DNA from: Paenibacillus polymyxa
GTDB lineage: Bacteria > Bacillota > Bacilli > Paenibacillales > Paenibacillaceae
Length of the DNA stretch: 64,000 bases
Assembly (NCBI RefSeq): GCF_018614975.1
Contig: NZ_JAGGNR010000036.1
Location: forward strand, 1-64,000
Direction: 5' to 3'
Position numbers and translations under genes: made by a program. The notes beneath the pieces were generated by a model, which saw only the letters and a list, made by a program, of their open reading frames with translations, was not told where the DNA came from and made no database searches. This document shows, one piece after another, positions 1 to 8,401 of this stretch. Numbering within the stretch: the first letter of the stretch is position 1; each line of letters opens with the position of its first letter.

Positions 1-87
1 CTATGAGGGGAGCATATCATAACGGCTCTTGGTAGTCCTATTTTGATTGTCGAAAACTATTTTTCAAAAACATCTTCCATATGAGAA

Positions 88-102
88 TGATAATTGTTAT
101 CA
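88..102. promoter_or_regulatory. Fur box
   Basis: The sequence TGATAATTGTTATCA matches the 7-1-7 Fur inverted repeat with one arm mismatch, and the flanking bases extend the overlapping-box pattern upstream. It lies about 30 nt before the start of the AraC-type regulator, where a promoter would be expected, so iron-dependent repression of that gene is likely. The site is read directly; regulation is inferred. Confidence 0.8.
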
Positions 103-132
103 TTAAGAAAATAAGACAAAAGGATGGTCCGT

Positions 133-1758
133 ATGACTGAACAGTTTCCCTTCATTGCTGAAACCTCATCTCTACCGCTCCTCTCCTCCATGTGCCGTGT
201 GCGTCGTGGGGAGAATTTCCGTGTGCAAGGCAAGATGGTATCACGGCCCATGCTCTGTCTTATTTTGCAAGGAGACGGTGTTCTGGTCCTGAATGATACA
301 GTCTATACGGCGCAAGCGGGCAGCTTGTTTGTACTGAAGCCAGGTACAACCATTGAGGCCGCTGCACGCTCGAATGTGACCGAATGTATATTGCTAAGCA
401 TGGATACGGTTCGTTTGCAGCAAGTGCGCGGTGAATGGAAAATGACCTCTTCACCCGCCTTCCCGCTGGATTGGCAGACAGGCAGGTTGCTGGTTCGTCA
501 TGAGCAGCAGGCTGTATTACGTTTGGAACAGCTGTATGAAACCTATCGCGGTCTTCAACCGGATCACTTTATTAGCATACATAGCCAGCTGCATGAACTA
601 TTGCAATTTCTCTCAGAGAACCGGCTGGAAGCCAATCATGAGAAAGTGGATCCTGCCTTGGAACGCAGTATTATGTATATGCGACGTTACATGAGTGAAG
701 GAATCAGCATGGATCAACTTGCCAAGATTGCTGGACTCACACCCAGCTCCTATTCTCGCAGTTTCAAGAAAGCCAAGGGCATGTCACCGACCGATTATCT
801 GAATCGTTTACGTATAAACGAAGCCAAAAAACAGCTGACAGCGGAAACGTGTAACATCAAAGCCGTTGCGATATCTGTCGGCTATGGCAATGAGTATTAT
901 TTTAGCCGCAAATTCAAACAAACCTTGGGGATTGCTCCCAGCGTATATATGAAAAGAGACCAACTTCGCGTAGCTACGGCATCCATCATGGGATTCCATG
1001 AGAACCTGGCTTCGCTTGGACTGCATCCGATAGCTGTGCTGGAAGGAGTTCTTGACCGAGAATCGGATGAATATGAACAGGAACGCCGATTAACGAGACA
1101 ATTAGATCAACTACGGCAGGCGAAGCCAGACTTGATCATCGGCGACGTTTACCACAAGCCCTATTACGATCGCCTGAAAAGTATTGCACCCACCATCATA
1201 TTGGAGTCCACTGATGACTGGAAAGAGAACCATATTCGCATAGCAGAACTGGTCGGACGTGAGAAGCAGGCACTACTGAATTTCAAAGAACTTGAGTTTC
1301 GCAAGCTTGAAGCAAGCCTGAACCTACAACCCTATTTCGAACAACGACGTATTGCTCTGATGTACATTACGAACCAGTTCATACACTTGCAGGGATCTGG
1401 CGAGCACCCATTAAATCACTTGTTGTATGCTGAATTGGGACTCCAGCCTGCTCAGCTTGTATCTCCCGAAAGTTCCAGAAATGAGTATGTTGCGGATAGT
1501 ATCCCCGCGCTGGACACGGACTACCTGTTTATTCATCGTGCTACGCTTCAGCCTGCCAGTGAAAAGGTATTCCGACGCATGAAACAAACGGCATCCTGGA
1601 ATCGTTCTCCTGCCGTGTTGCATGGTAACATTCACGATATTTCGAATTGGCAACGGTTATGCTGGACCCCCTCTGGCCAATTACAGATTCTGAATGAACT
1701 GGAACAGATTACTCAGCAATCTGTGGTCTTTCCTCATGCAAGTCTCATCGGACAATAA
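133..1758 (+). CDS. AraC family regulator with C-terminal siderophore-binding-like domain (Btr-like)
   Basis: This is a three-part transcription factor of about 541 residues. The N-terminal 140 residues look like an AraC cupin or arm domain. Residues about 180-280 hold two helix-turn-helix units of the AraC class (ending near APSVYMKR). The rest resembles a periplasmic binding protein of the iron-siderophore class, with the typical KPDLIIGD and APTIIL segments. This architecture is that of Bacillus Btr, which senses a siderophore in the cytosol and activates its uptake genes. The ATG at 133 is chosen because AAAAGG lies 9 nt before it, whereas the ATG at 124 directly abuts that site. A Fur box precedes the gene. 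No siderophore transporter is visible in the window, so its target may lie to the left or elsewhere. Confidence 0.85.
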   Translation: MTEQFPFIAETSSLPLLSSMCRVRRGENFRVQGKMVSRPMLCLILQGDGVLVLNDTVYTAQAGSLFVLKPGTTIEAAARSNVTECILLSMDTVRLQQVRGEWKMTSSPAFPLDWQTGRLLVRHEQQAVLRLEQLYETYRGLQPDHFISIHSQLHELLQFLSENRLEANHEKVDPALERSIMYMRRYMSEGISMDQLAKIAGLTPSSYSRSFKKAKGMSPTDYLNRLRINEAKKQLTAETCNIKAVAISVGYGNEYYFSRKFKQTLGIAPSVYMKRDQLRVATASIMGFHENLASLGLHPIAVLEGVLDRESDEYEQERRLTRQLDQLRQAKPDLIIGDVYHKPYYDRLKSIAPTIILESTDDWKENHIRIAELVGREKQALLNFKELEFRKLEASLNLQPYFEQRRIALMYITNQFIHLQGSGEHPLNHLLYAELGLQPAQLVSPESSRNEYVADSIPALDTDYLFIHRATLQPASEKVFRRMKQTASWNRSPAVLHGNIHDISNWQRLCWTPSGQLQILNELEQITQQSVVFPHASLIGQ

Positions 1759-1774
1759 ATGATAATATTAGCTC

Positions 1775-1810
1775 GAACACGATGTAAGTGTTATCTCTTC
1801 CATCGTGTTC
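1775..1810 (+). terminator. hairpin after the AraC regulator
   Basis: Arms GAACACGATG and CATCGTGTTC form a perfect 10-bp stem with a 16-nt loop, starting about 15 nt after the stop codon. The trailing T-tract is weak (CTTCATTATT). Confidence 0.55.
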
Positions 1811-1845
1811 CTTCATTATTACTCCAATAAGATATTGCACAAGCC

Positions 1846-1879
1846 AAAGGGCCCTCTCCTGTAACGGAAGGGGCCCTTT
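1846..1879 (-). terminator. terminator-like hairpin after gbsR
   Basis: AAAGGGCCC and GGGCCCTTT pair and the stem continues inward with one mismatch. It starts a few bases beyond the minus-strand stop of the GbsR gene. There is no long U-tract on either strand, so it may act in both directions or only protect the 3' end. Confidence 0.5.
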
Positions 1880-1887
1880 GCATCTAA

Positions 1888-2463
1888 TTATGAATGTTCC
1901 TTGATCTCTTCCTTCGGAACCAGCTTGTATATCTCTTCATTTTCCATGGTATCAATCAACCGATCCAACCATTTGTAGTATGCTTCCGCTTGCAAAACCT
2001 TATGTTTGTCTTCCAACAGAATGTGGATCAGTTCAGCATCTGCCTGTTCATCCAGATTTTCAACTAATCGATTCAGTTCTTCAATCGATTTGCGTAGAAC
2101 CTGGAGGTTACTCTCCACCGCTTTTTTCCATTTGATAGCAAAATAATCTGTAAACGTCTGATGCCAGTCATATTCCACTTCATATAGGTCTTTTCGGGAG
2201 CCCTTGCTCCACACTTTATTCACCATTTTCAAATCCAGCAGTGTTCGTACACCTGTACTCATACTCGTTTTGCTCATTTCCATTTCCCGTCCCATATCGT
2301 CAAGGGTCATTGGTTTGTCTGCAAAAAATAGCAATCCATACAAGTGTCCCGTAGACAGCGTAACGCCGTAAAGATCCATATTACGTCCAATGGCTTCAAT
2401 AACACGCTTACGAATCTTCAGCACGGTTGCCTGCTGTTCCTCTTGTAAATGGTCCAAGCCCAT
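1888..2463 (-). CDS. gbsR: GbsR/MarR family transcriptional regulator of osmoprotectant uptake
   Basis: This 191-residue protein has a winged helix-turn-helix at about residues 35-100 (recognition region around MSKTSMSTGVRTLLDLKMV) followed by a long helical, coiled-coil-like C-terminus. This is the GbsR branch of the MarR superfamily. In Bacillus, GbsR and OpcR repress choline/betaine synthesis and uptake genes. The start at 2463 is chosen because GGAGG sits 8 nt upstream and family members begin near a DHLxEEQQ-like segment; an upstream in-frame extension to 2589 lacks support. The gene is divergent from the betaine importer at 2963, with a strong palindrome at 2759-2780 between them, so it probably represses that operon. 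The assignment to GbsR is by sequence pattern and context. Confidence 0.85.
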   Translation of the reverse strand: MGLDHLQEEQQATVLKIRKRVIEAIGRNMDLYGVTLSTGHLYGLLFFADKPMTLDDMGREMEMSKTSMSTGVRTLLDLKMVNKVWSKGSRKDLYEVEYDWHQTFTDYFAIKWKKAVESNLQVLRKSIEELNRLVENLDEQADAELIHILLEDKHKVLQAEAYYKWLDRLIDTMENEEIYKLVPKEEIKEHS

Positions 2464-2962
2464 GCTTGCAACCTCCATTCTGAACATTCCACAGTCTTGG
2501 CAAAATATTTGCAACACTTTAAAAGTCCTGCTTACATGGGAAAGCATCCGGCCGGACATCCTATATGCCAGAGGGTTTCTTTCACCCAATGTATGAAAAT
2601 GGGAACTTTACCAGGCTACAATTGCCTATGACTATCTCTTAACCAAATAATTCAGCTTCAATTCAACTCATTTTCTATTGTAGGAAAAGCAATGTCAAAT
2701 GTAAAGGTGCCTTATTAGCCAGAATAAGGAGGATGACAGAGTATTTGGACGAAAAACTTTGTACAGTTTTTACTGTACAAACATTATGTACTGTTTATTC
2801 GGTTGATATACTGGTTAAGTATTGTTAGAATTAAAAACGTTACCCAGAAAGACGGGAAGCGAAGCAACAATTACCGGATTTCGTGGCTGGGCGCATAAGT
2901 GTATGGGCTTGTGGATGCTGTAAGCCGTTCGAAGTGCACAACACATCAGAAGGGGTGAAAAC
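2464..2962. other. divergent intergenic region between gbsR and opuAA
   Basis: About 500 nt without a convincing gene. It contains the palindrome at 2759-2780, a related half-site TGTACTGTTT at 2787-2796, and a possible -10 TATACT at 2807-2812. The long leader (about 150 nt) before opuAA shows no terminator or riboswitch that I recognise. Confidence 0.5.
2759..2780. promoter_or_regulatory. palindromic operator, candidate GbsR site
   Basis: TTGTACAGT and ACTGTACAA are perfect 9-bp inverted arms around TTTT. A degenerate half-site, TGTACTGTTT, follows at 2787. The position between gbsR and the betaine importer suggests that a dimeric MarR-type repressor binds here. The palindrome is visible; the partner is inferred. 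Confidence 0.6.
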
Positions 2963-4192
2963 ATGACCATACTTGAAGTGAAAAACGTAAGTAAATTGTT
3001 CGGCCCCCAAACCGAGCAAGGTCTGCAATTACTGGAGCAAGGTTGGGGTAAAGAAAAGTTGGCCAAAGAAAAACAGATAACGGTTGGTGTCAACCGGGTC
3101 AGCATGGAAATTCAGGAAGGTGAAATTTTCGTTATTATGGGGCTGTCCGGAAGTGGTAAATCCACACTGGTTCGCATGTTCAATCGCCTGATTGAACCAA
3201 CATCCGGAGAAATTCTGGTCCATGGTAAGGATCTACGCAAGATGAACAAAGAACAATTGCGCGAAGTGCGCCGGAAAACGATTAGTATGGTATTCCAGAA
3301 GTTTGCGTTATTCCCGCACCGTACCGTTCTTGATAATGTGGAGTATGGATTGGAAATACAGAAAGTAGACAAGGAAGTGCGCCGCGAGAAGGCGACAACC
3401 TCTCTTGAGCTGGTCGGCCTTAAAGGTTGGGAAGACAAGATGCCAGATGAACTCAGTGGCGGGATGCAGCAGCGTGTTGGCTTGGCCCGTGCCCTTGCCA
3501 ATGATCCGGAAATACTGCTAATGGATGAAGCCTTTAGTGCACTTGACCCATTAATCCGTCGTGATATGCAGGATGAGTTGATTGAGCTTCAGGATAAAAT
3601 GAAAAAGACCATTATTTTCATTACCCATGACTTGGACGAAGCGCTGCGCATCGGTGATCGTATTGCCCTTATGAAAGACGGCGCAGTTGTGCAGATTGGT
3701 ACACCGGAAGAAATCATGATTCAACCGGCCAACTCTTACGTGGCCCGCTTCGTCGAAGATGTGGACTTGTCCAAGGTCCTCACTGCCGCTCATGTCATGC
3801 GTCGCCCTGAAACAATCACGCTTGACCGCGGACCTCGCGTTGCCCTCGAATTAATGCGCGAAAGTGGCGTTTCCAACCTGTTTGTCATTGACCGTTCGAA
3901 GAAGCTGCTTGGTGTCATTACAGCAGAAGACGCTTCTCGTGCGATGCGTGAAAACAAAGTATTAAAAGACATTCTGATCACGGACGGGCCTACTGTGTCG
4001 CCTGAGACCCTGATTCATGAATTGTTCGAAATTGTAAGTTCAGCCCATGTGCCTCTCGCTGTTGTTGGTGAGAATGGCCGTCTGCAAGGTGTTATCGTCC
4101 GCGGTGCCCTGCTGGGTGCACTTAGCGGTGAAGTTGCAGTAAAGGAGGAACTTGTGAATGATTCCCAAAATACCACTAGCGTCGTGGATTGA
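2963..4192 (+). CDS. opuAA: glycine betaine/proline ABC transporter ATPase with CBS pair
   Basis: This is the ATP-hydrolysing subunit of a class I osmoprotectant importer of the OpuA/ProU type, 409 residues. Walker A (GLSGSGKST, about residues 59-67), the signature LSGGMQQR, and Walker B LLMDEAFSALDP are all present. Residues about 275-400 form two CBS motifs, which in OpuA sense ionic strength or c-di-AMP. A GGGGTG Shine-Dalgarno site precedes the ATG. The 3' end overlaps the permease gene by 35 nt, giving tight translational coupling. The gene is likely regulated by GbsR from the divergent promoter region. Confidence 0.95.
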   Translation: MTILEVKNVSKLFGPQTEQGLQLLEQGWGKEKLAKEKQITVGVNRVSMEIQEGEIFVIMGLSGSGKSTLVRMFNRLIEPTSGEILVHGKDLRKMNKEQLREVRRKTISMVFQKFALFPHRTVLDNVEYGLEIQKVDKEVRREKATTSLELVGLKGWEDKMPDELSGGMQQRVGLARALANDPEILLMDEAFSALDPLIRRDMQDELIELQDKMKKTIIFITHDLDEALRIGDRIALMKDGAVVQIGTPEEIMIQPANSYVARFVEDVDLSKVLTAAHVMRRPETITLDRGPRVALELMRESGVSNLFVIDRSKKLLGVITAEDASRAMRENKVLKDILITDGPTVSPETLIHELFEIVSSAHVPLAVVGENGRLQGVIVRGALLGALSGEVAVKEELVNDSQNTTSVVD

Positions 4193-7100
4193 ATCCATCG
4201 TTGACTGGATGAGCTCCTCGCTCTCCGGATTGTTTAATGTAATTTCCACCGTTATTCAAACGGTTGTCGGATATTTCTCCGGGCTGTTTATGTTGCCCCA
4301 TCCGCTCCTGTTCATTGCGATATTAGGTGTTCTTGCGTTTATCGTAGGTCGACTCCCACTCACACTATTTACAGTTATCGGGTTCTTGCTCGTTGATAAC
4401 TTGGGCTACTGGTCCCAATCTATGGACACACTCGGCCTGGTTATCACTTCAGGATTGGTATCCATCTTGCTTGGTGTACCTGTCGGAATCTGGCTCGCAT
4501 ACAGTAAAACTGCGGCGCGTATCATTACTCCGCTGCTTGACTTCATGCAGACGATGCCTGCATTTGTCTATTTGCTGCCTGCGGTTACGTTCTTTAGCCT
4601 TGGTGTTGTTCCAGGTGTTATCGCATCCGTCATTTTTGCGATTCCGCCAACGATTCGTCTGACCCACCTCGGTATCAAGCAGGTGTCTGGTGAATTGGTC
4701 GAAGCAGCTGATGCGTTCGGCTCAACGTCTATGCAAAAGTTGTTCAAAGTACAACTTCCACTCGCTTTGCCTACTGTGATGTCCGGTATTAACCAGACCA
4801 TCATGCTCTCACTGTCCATGGTTGTTATTGCATCCATGATCGGTGCTCAAGGTATTGGTGCGGAAGTATATCGTGCGGTAACACAGCTACAGATTGGTAA
4901 AGGTTTCGAAGCGGGTCTCGCTGTCGTCGTACTCGCGATTGTGCTTGACCGTTTTACACAAAATCTGTTTATGCCAGGTCGCAAAAGAACCTCACGGATC
5001 ACGAAAAAGCAAAAAGCATGGATTACTGCTGCGGCAACGTTGCTTGTACTCATAGCTGGTTTCTCTCAGTATTTCGTTGGGGGAAACACTTCTGCCGGTG
5101 GCACCAATGCACCAGCCAATGCTGTAGGTGAAGAGGTTAACTATCAGATTATTGGTATCGATGCAGGTGCCGGTATCATGAAATCCACAGCCAAAGCGAT
5201 CGATGATTACAATCTGTCCGACTGGACCCTCATTGAAGGTTCAGGCGCAGCCATGACTGCCACACTGGACAAAGCGATCAAAGCTGAGGAACCGATCATT
5301 ATTACGGGTTGGACTCCGCACTGGATGTTCAACAAATATGATCTGAAATATCTGGAAGATCCAAAGAAATCTTTCGGTGATGCGGAAGAAATTCATACCA
5401 TCGTTCGTAAAGGATTAAAAGAAGATCATCCTGTTGCTTATGAATTCCTGTCTCGTTTCCAATGGACTTCTGATGAAATGGGTGAAATGATGACTGCCAT
5501 CCAGGAGGGTACATCTCCGGAAGAAGCAGCCAAAACTTATGCCGAGAAACATGCCGATCAGATTGATGAGTGGACCAAAGGTCTGACTCCGGTGAACGGC
5601 GACGACTTTAAAATTAGCTATGTGGCTTGGGATTCCGAAATCGCAAGTACCAATTTGCTGAAATATGTACTGGAAAACAAACTGGGTTATAAAGTGAATG
5701 CTCTCCAAGTTGAAGCCGGACCGATGTGGACGGGTGTTGCCTCAGGCGACGTAGATGCCTCTCCAGCCGCTTGGTTGCCACTGACACACGCTGACTATTG
5801 GGATAAGTACAAGGACCAGATCGACGATCTGGGGGCCAATATGACGGGTGTACGTACAGGTCTCGTGGTTCCTAGTTACATGACTGAAGTGAATTCGATT
5901 GAAGATCTGGAAACAGGTTCCGCTTCTTCCGCTCCAGCGGCAAGTGCCAATGTGGGAGAAGAGGTTAATTACCAAATCGTTGGTATTGACCCGGGTGCAG
6001 GTCTCATGAAGGCCACGGCAAACGCCATTAAGCATTATGAATTGTCGAACTGGAATCTGATTGAAGGCTCCGGAGCAGCAATGACTGCATCGCTGGACAA
6101 AGCCTATAAAAATCAGGAGCCAATCATCGTTACAGGCTGGACTCCCCACTGGATGTTCAATCAGTATGATCTGAAGTATTTGGACGATCCCGACTTAATT
6201 TTTGGCGATGCAGAGGAAGTTCACACCGTTGGACGTAAGGGAATCAAGGAAGATCTTCCCGTTGCTTATGAATTCTTCTCTCGCTTTAATTGGACTGCGG
6301 ATCAAATGAGTGAGATTATGACTGACATTCAAAAGGGCGTTTCGCCTGAAGAAGCAGCCAAGACTTATGCAGAAAAACATCCGGACCAAATTGAAGAATG
6401 GACCAAAGGGTTAACCCCTGTTAGTGGTGACAATCTTCGTCTTGGTTATGTGGCATGGGACTCTGAAATTGCAAGTACGAACCTGATGAAGTATGTGCTT
6501 GAGACGGAACTGGGTTATTCCGTCAAAGCCCTACAAGTTGAAGCCGGTCCCATGTGGGCAGGCTTGGCAGCAGGTGATATCGATGCTTCTCCAGCCGTTT
6601 GGCTCCCGCTTACACATGGGGATTATTGGGAGACGTACGGAGACCAGATTGTTGATATAGCTGTCAGTATGACTGGAGTCAAACAAGGACTGGTTGTTCC
6701 GACTTATATGGATATCAACTCCGTTGAAGATTTAAAGGATAATGCAAATGTTTCCTCTGCGCCATCAGCTACCGCTAATGTAGGTGCAGAAGTTGATCAC
6801 CAGATTATCGGTATCGATCCGGGTGCCGGTATTATGAAATCGACAGCGAGTGCAATTGAAAAATATGGTTTGTCTAACTGGAAACTGATTGAAGGTTCAG
6901 GAGCTGCCATGACAGCTACGCTCGACAAAGCTTATAAGAATGAAGAGCCGATTATCATTACGGGCTGGACTCCCCACTGGATGTTCAATCAGTATGATCT
7001 GAAATATCTTGAAGATCCCGACAAGGTTTATGGTGACGCGGAAGAAATTCACACCATTGCCCGTAAAGGTCTGAAAGCCGATCATCCGGTTGCTCATGAA

Positions 7101-7574
7101 TTCCTGTCCCGCTTCCAATGGACCTCGGATGATATGGGCGAAATGATGATTGCGATTCAAGGGGGAACTTCTCCAGAACAAGCGGCCCAGGACTATGCCG
7201 AGAAACATACCGATCAAATCGATGAATGGACCAAAGATCTGACTCCGGTGAACGGTGATACATTCCGTTTGGGTTATGTGGCCTGGGATTCCGAAATTGC
7301 CAGCACGAACCTGCTGAAATATGTGATGGAGACCAAGCTCGGTTACAAAGTAACCGCATTACAAGTTGAGGCTGGTCCTATGTGGACTGGTGTAGCATCA
7401 GGTGATGTGGATGCTTCTCCAGCTGCCTGGTTACCTCTCACACATGCAGACTACTGGGATAAATACAAGGATCAAATCGATGACCTGGGTGCGAATATGA
7501 CTGGTGTTAAAACCGGACTCGTAGTACCTGAATATATGGATGTTAAATCCATTCAAGATTTAAAAGATAATTAA
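4158..7574 (+). CDS. opuABC: glycine betaine ABC permease fused to three tandem substrate-binding domains
   Basis: A 1138-residue fusion. Residues 1-280 are an OpuAB/ProW-type permease with the EAADAFGSTS coupling loop near 180-190. A transmembrane helix near 285-305 then leads outside. Three consecutive OpuAC-type receptor domains of about 265 residues follow (starting near 324, 600 and 874), separated by short Ser/Ala/Pro-rich linkers. Each copy keeps the betaine-cage tryptophan segments GWTPHWMF, YVAWDSE and a WLPLTH motif. Copies 1 and 3 are nearly identical in their last 70 residues, while copy 2 is more divergent. The start is fixed by AAAGGAGG at 4141-4148. Fusion of one receptor domain to the permease is known from lactococcal OpuA; I know of none described with three. 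Confidence 0.95.
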   Translation: MIPKIPLASWIESIVDWMSSSLSGLFNVISTVIQTVVGYFSGLFMLPHPLLFIAILGVLAFIVGRLPLTLFTVIGFLLVDNLGYWSQSMDTLGLVITSGLVSILLGVPVGIWLAYSKTAARIITPLLDFMQTMPAFVYLLPAVTFFSLGVVPGVIASVIFAIPPTIRLTHLGIKQVSGELVEAADAFGSTSMQKLFKVQLPLALPTVMSGINQTIMLSLSMVVIASMIGAQGIGAEVYRAVTQLQIGKGFEAGLAVVVLAIVLDRFTQNLFMPGRKRTSRITKKQKAWITAAATLLVLIAGFSQYFVGGNTSAGGTNAPANAVGEEVNYQIIGIDAGAGIMKSTAKAIDDYNLSDWTLIEGSGAAMTATLDKAIKAEEPIIITGWTPHWMFNKYDLKYLEDPKKSFGDAEEIHTIVRKGLKEDHPVAYEFLSRFQWTSDEMGEMMTAIQEGTSPEEAAKTYAEKHADQIDEWTKGLTPVNGDDFKISYVAWDSEIASTNLLKYVLENKLGYKVNALQVEAGPMWTGVASGDVDASPAAWLPLTHADYWDKYKDQIDDLGANMTGVRTGLVVPSYMTEVNSIEDLETGSASSAPAASANVGEEVNYQIVGIDPGAGLMKATANAIKHYELSNWNLIEGSGAAMTASLDKAYKNQEPIIVTGWTPHWMFNQYDLKYLDDPDLIFGDAEEVHTVGRKGIKEDLPVAYEFFSRFNWTADQMSEIMTDIQKGVSPEEAAKTYAEKHPDQIEEWTKGLTPVSGDNLRLGYVAWDSEIASTNLMKYVLETELGYSVKALQVEAGPMWAGLAAGDIDASPAVWLPLTHGDYWETYGDQIVDIAVSMTGVKQGLVVPTYMDINSVEDLKDNANVSSAPSATANVGAEVDHQIIGIDPGAGIMKSTASAIEKYGLSNWKLIEGSGAAMTATLDKAYKNEEPIIITGWTPHWMFNQYDLKYLEDPDKVYGDAEEIHTIARKGLKADHPVAHEFLSRFQWTSDDMGEMMIAIQGGTSPEQAAQDYAEKHTDQIDEWTKDLTPVNGDTFRLGYVAWDSEIASTNLLKYVMETKLGYKVTALQVEAGPMWTGVASGDVDASPAAWLPLTHADYWDKYKDQIDDLGANMTGVKTGLVVPEYMDVKSIQDLKDN

Positions 7575-7606
7575 ACCAGATTGCGTTGTATAACCCTGAA
7601 TTTAGT

Positions 7607-7647
7607 AAAAAGACCACCGAAATTAAATTTCGGTGGTCTTTTCTTTT
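7607..7647 (+). terminator. Rho-independent terminator of the opu operon
   Basis: AGACCACCGAAAT and ATTTCGGTGGTCT form a perfect 13-bp stem with a TAA loop, followed by TTTCTTTT and preceded by AAAA. It ends the opuAA-opuABC transcript. Confidence 0.95.
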
Positions 7648-7760
7648 AGCTATGATCTTTCAGCCAAGCTAATTGATATTCAATCTTGGTCATACGACCT
7701 ATCTTAAGCGTTCATATTGTATGTAGATGATACTTGGTAAGTTTAATTATTTCCCGATAA

Positions 7761-7973
7761 CTATCCGATCAGCAGAAGTAATACACCAATGACAATCATG
7801 ACAACACCCAAGATGCCATATACCACTCTTGCACCCTGCCGTCCAATGGTCTTCACAAAAATTCCTGCTCTAAAACTCCTCATGAACCAGTCCCAGTTGT
7901 TGATACCACCGAGTAAACTAAAAATTCCTGCCGCTATGGCAATTAATGCGATTAAAACGGGTTGATCTTGCAT
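7761..7973 (-). CDS. small two-helix membrane protein, Imm17-like
   Basis: This 70-residue protein has two hydrophobic helices (about residues 6-22 and 50-69) around a basic loop containing NWDWFMRS and IGRQGARVVYG. The pattern resembles the Imm17 immunity-protein family found beside polymorphic toxins. No toxin gene is adjacent here, so an immunity role is doubtful, and the family name is given from memory only. It is monocistronic, downstream of a minus-strand terminator at 8045-8083. The Shine-Dalgarno site is GGAG in TTGAAGGAGTGTT upstream of the ATG. Confidence 0.6.
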   Translation of the reverse strand: MQDQPVLIALIAIAAGIFSLLGGINNWDWFMRSFRAGIFVKTIGRQGARVVYGILGVVMIVIGVLLLLIG

Positions 7974-8044
7974 GTCCTCAACACTCCTTCAATGTAATCC
8001 TGTCCACTATACCTTCACCTGGTGAAAATTAACAGGCATTAATT

Positions 8045-8083
8045 AGTAAAAAACAGCTTGCAGATGGAAGTCTGCAAGCTGTT
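8045..8083 (-). terminator. Rho-independent terminator, minus strand
   Basis: AACAGCTTGCAGA pairs with TCTGCAAGCTGTT over 13 bp with a 6-nt loop, and the minus-strand transcript then reads TTTTTTACTAATT. It is the first strong terminator after ugpB, about 320 nt past its stop codon. Confidence 0.85.
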
Positions 8084-8238
8084 CTAGGGAGTTAAACATA
8101 TTGTATTCATCTGCCTATAGAGAACTAATTTCTACAATACCCGCTAATTTATGTTAATTAAATATCTTTTGCTCCGACATACAATCCCTCACCCTTTTAA
8201 GCCATACTTTTGTAACTTGGCCTGGGATCTGACATAAC

Positions 8239-8263
8239 CTGATAACATTCATCATGTTATCAG
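8239..8263. repeat. 10-bp inverted repeat downstream of ugpB
   Basis: CTGATAACAT and ATGTTATCAG are perfect arms around TCATC. No U-tract follows on either strand. It may be a 3' stabilising hairpin or a protein-binding palindrome. Confidence 0.45.
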
Positions 8264-8401
8264 CGTTGCATTCATTTGTTCAAACAGGTTGTACATTAAG
8301 ATAAATCCGTCAAAGGTCTCAGAGGATATCATAGAATTACAACAATGCGACGATCATTAATGAGCACCGCATCTGTTTTTAAACCAAAGCGTTGCCCGCA
8401 A

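Larger units (their letters stand above)
7974..8401. other. intergenic region downstream of ugpB
   Basis: About 430 nt with no gene that I can support. It holds a minus-strand terminator at 8045-8083 and a 10-bp inverted repeat at 8239-8263. Confidence 0.5.
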
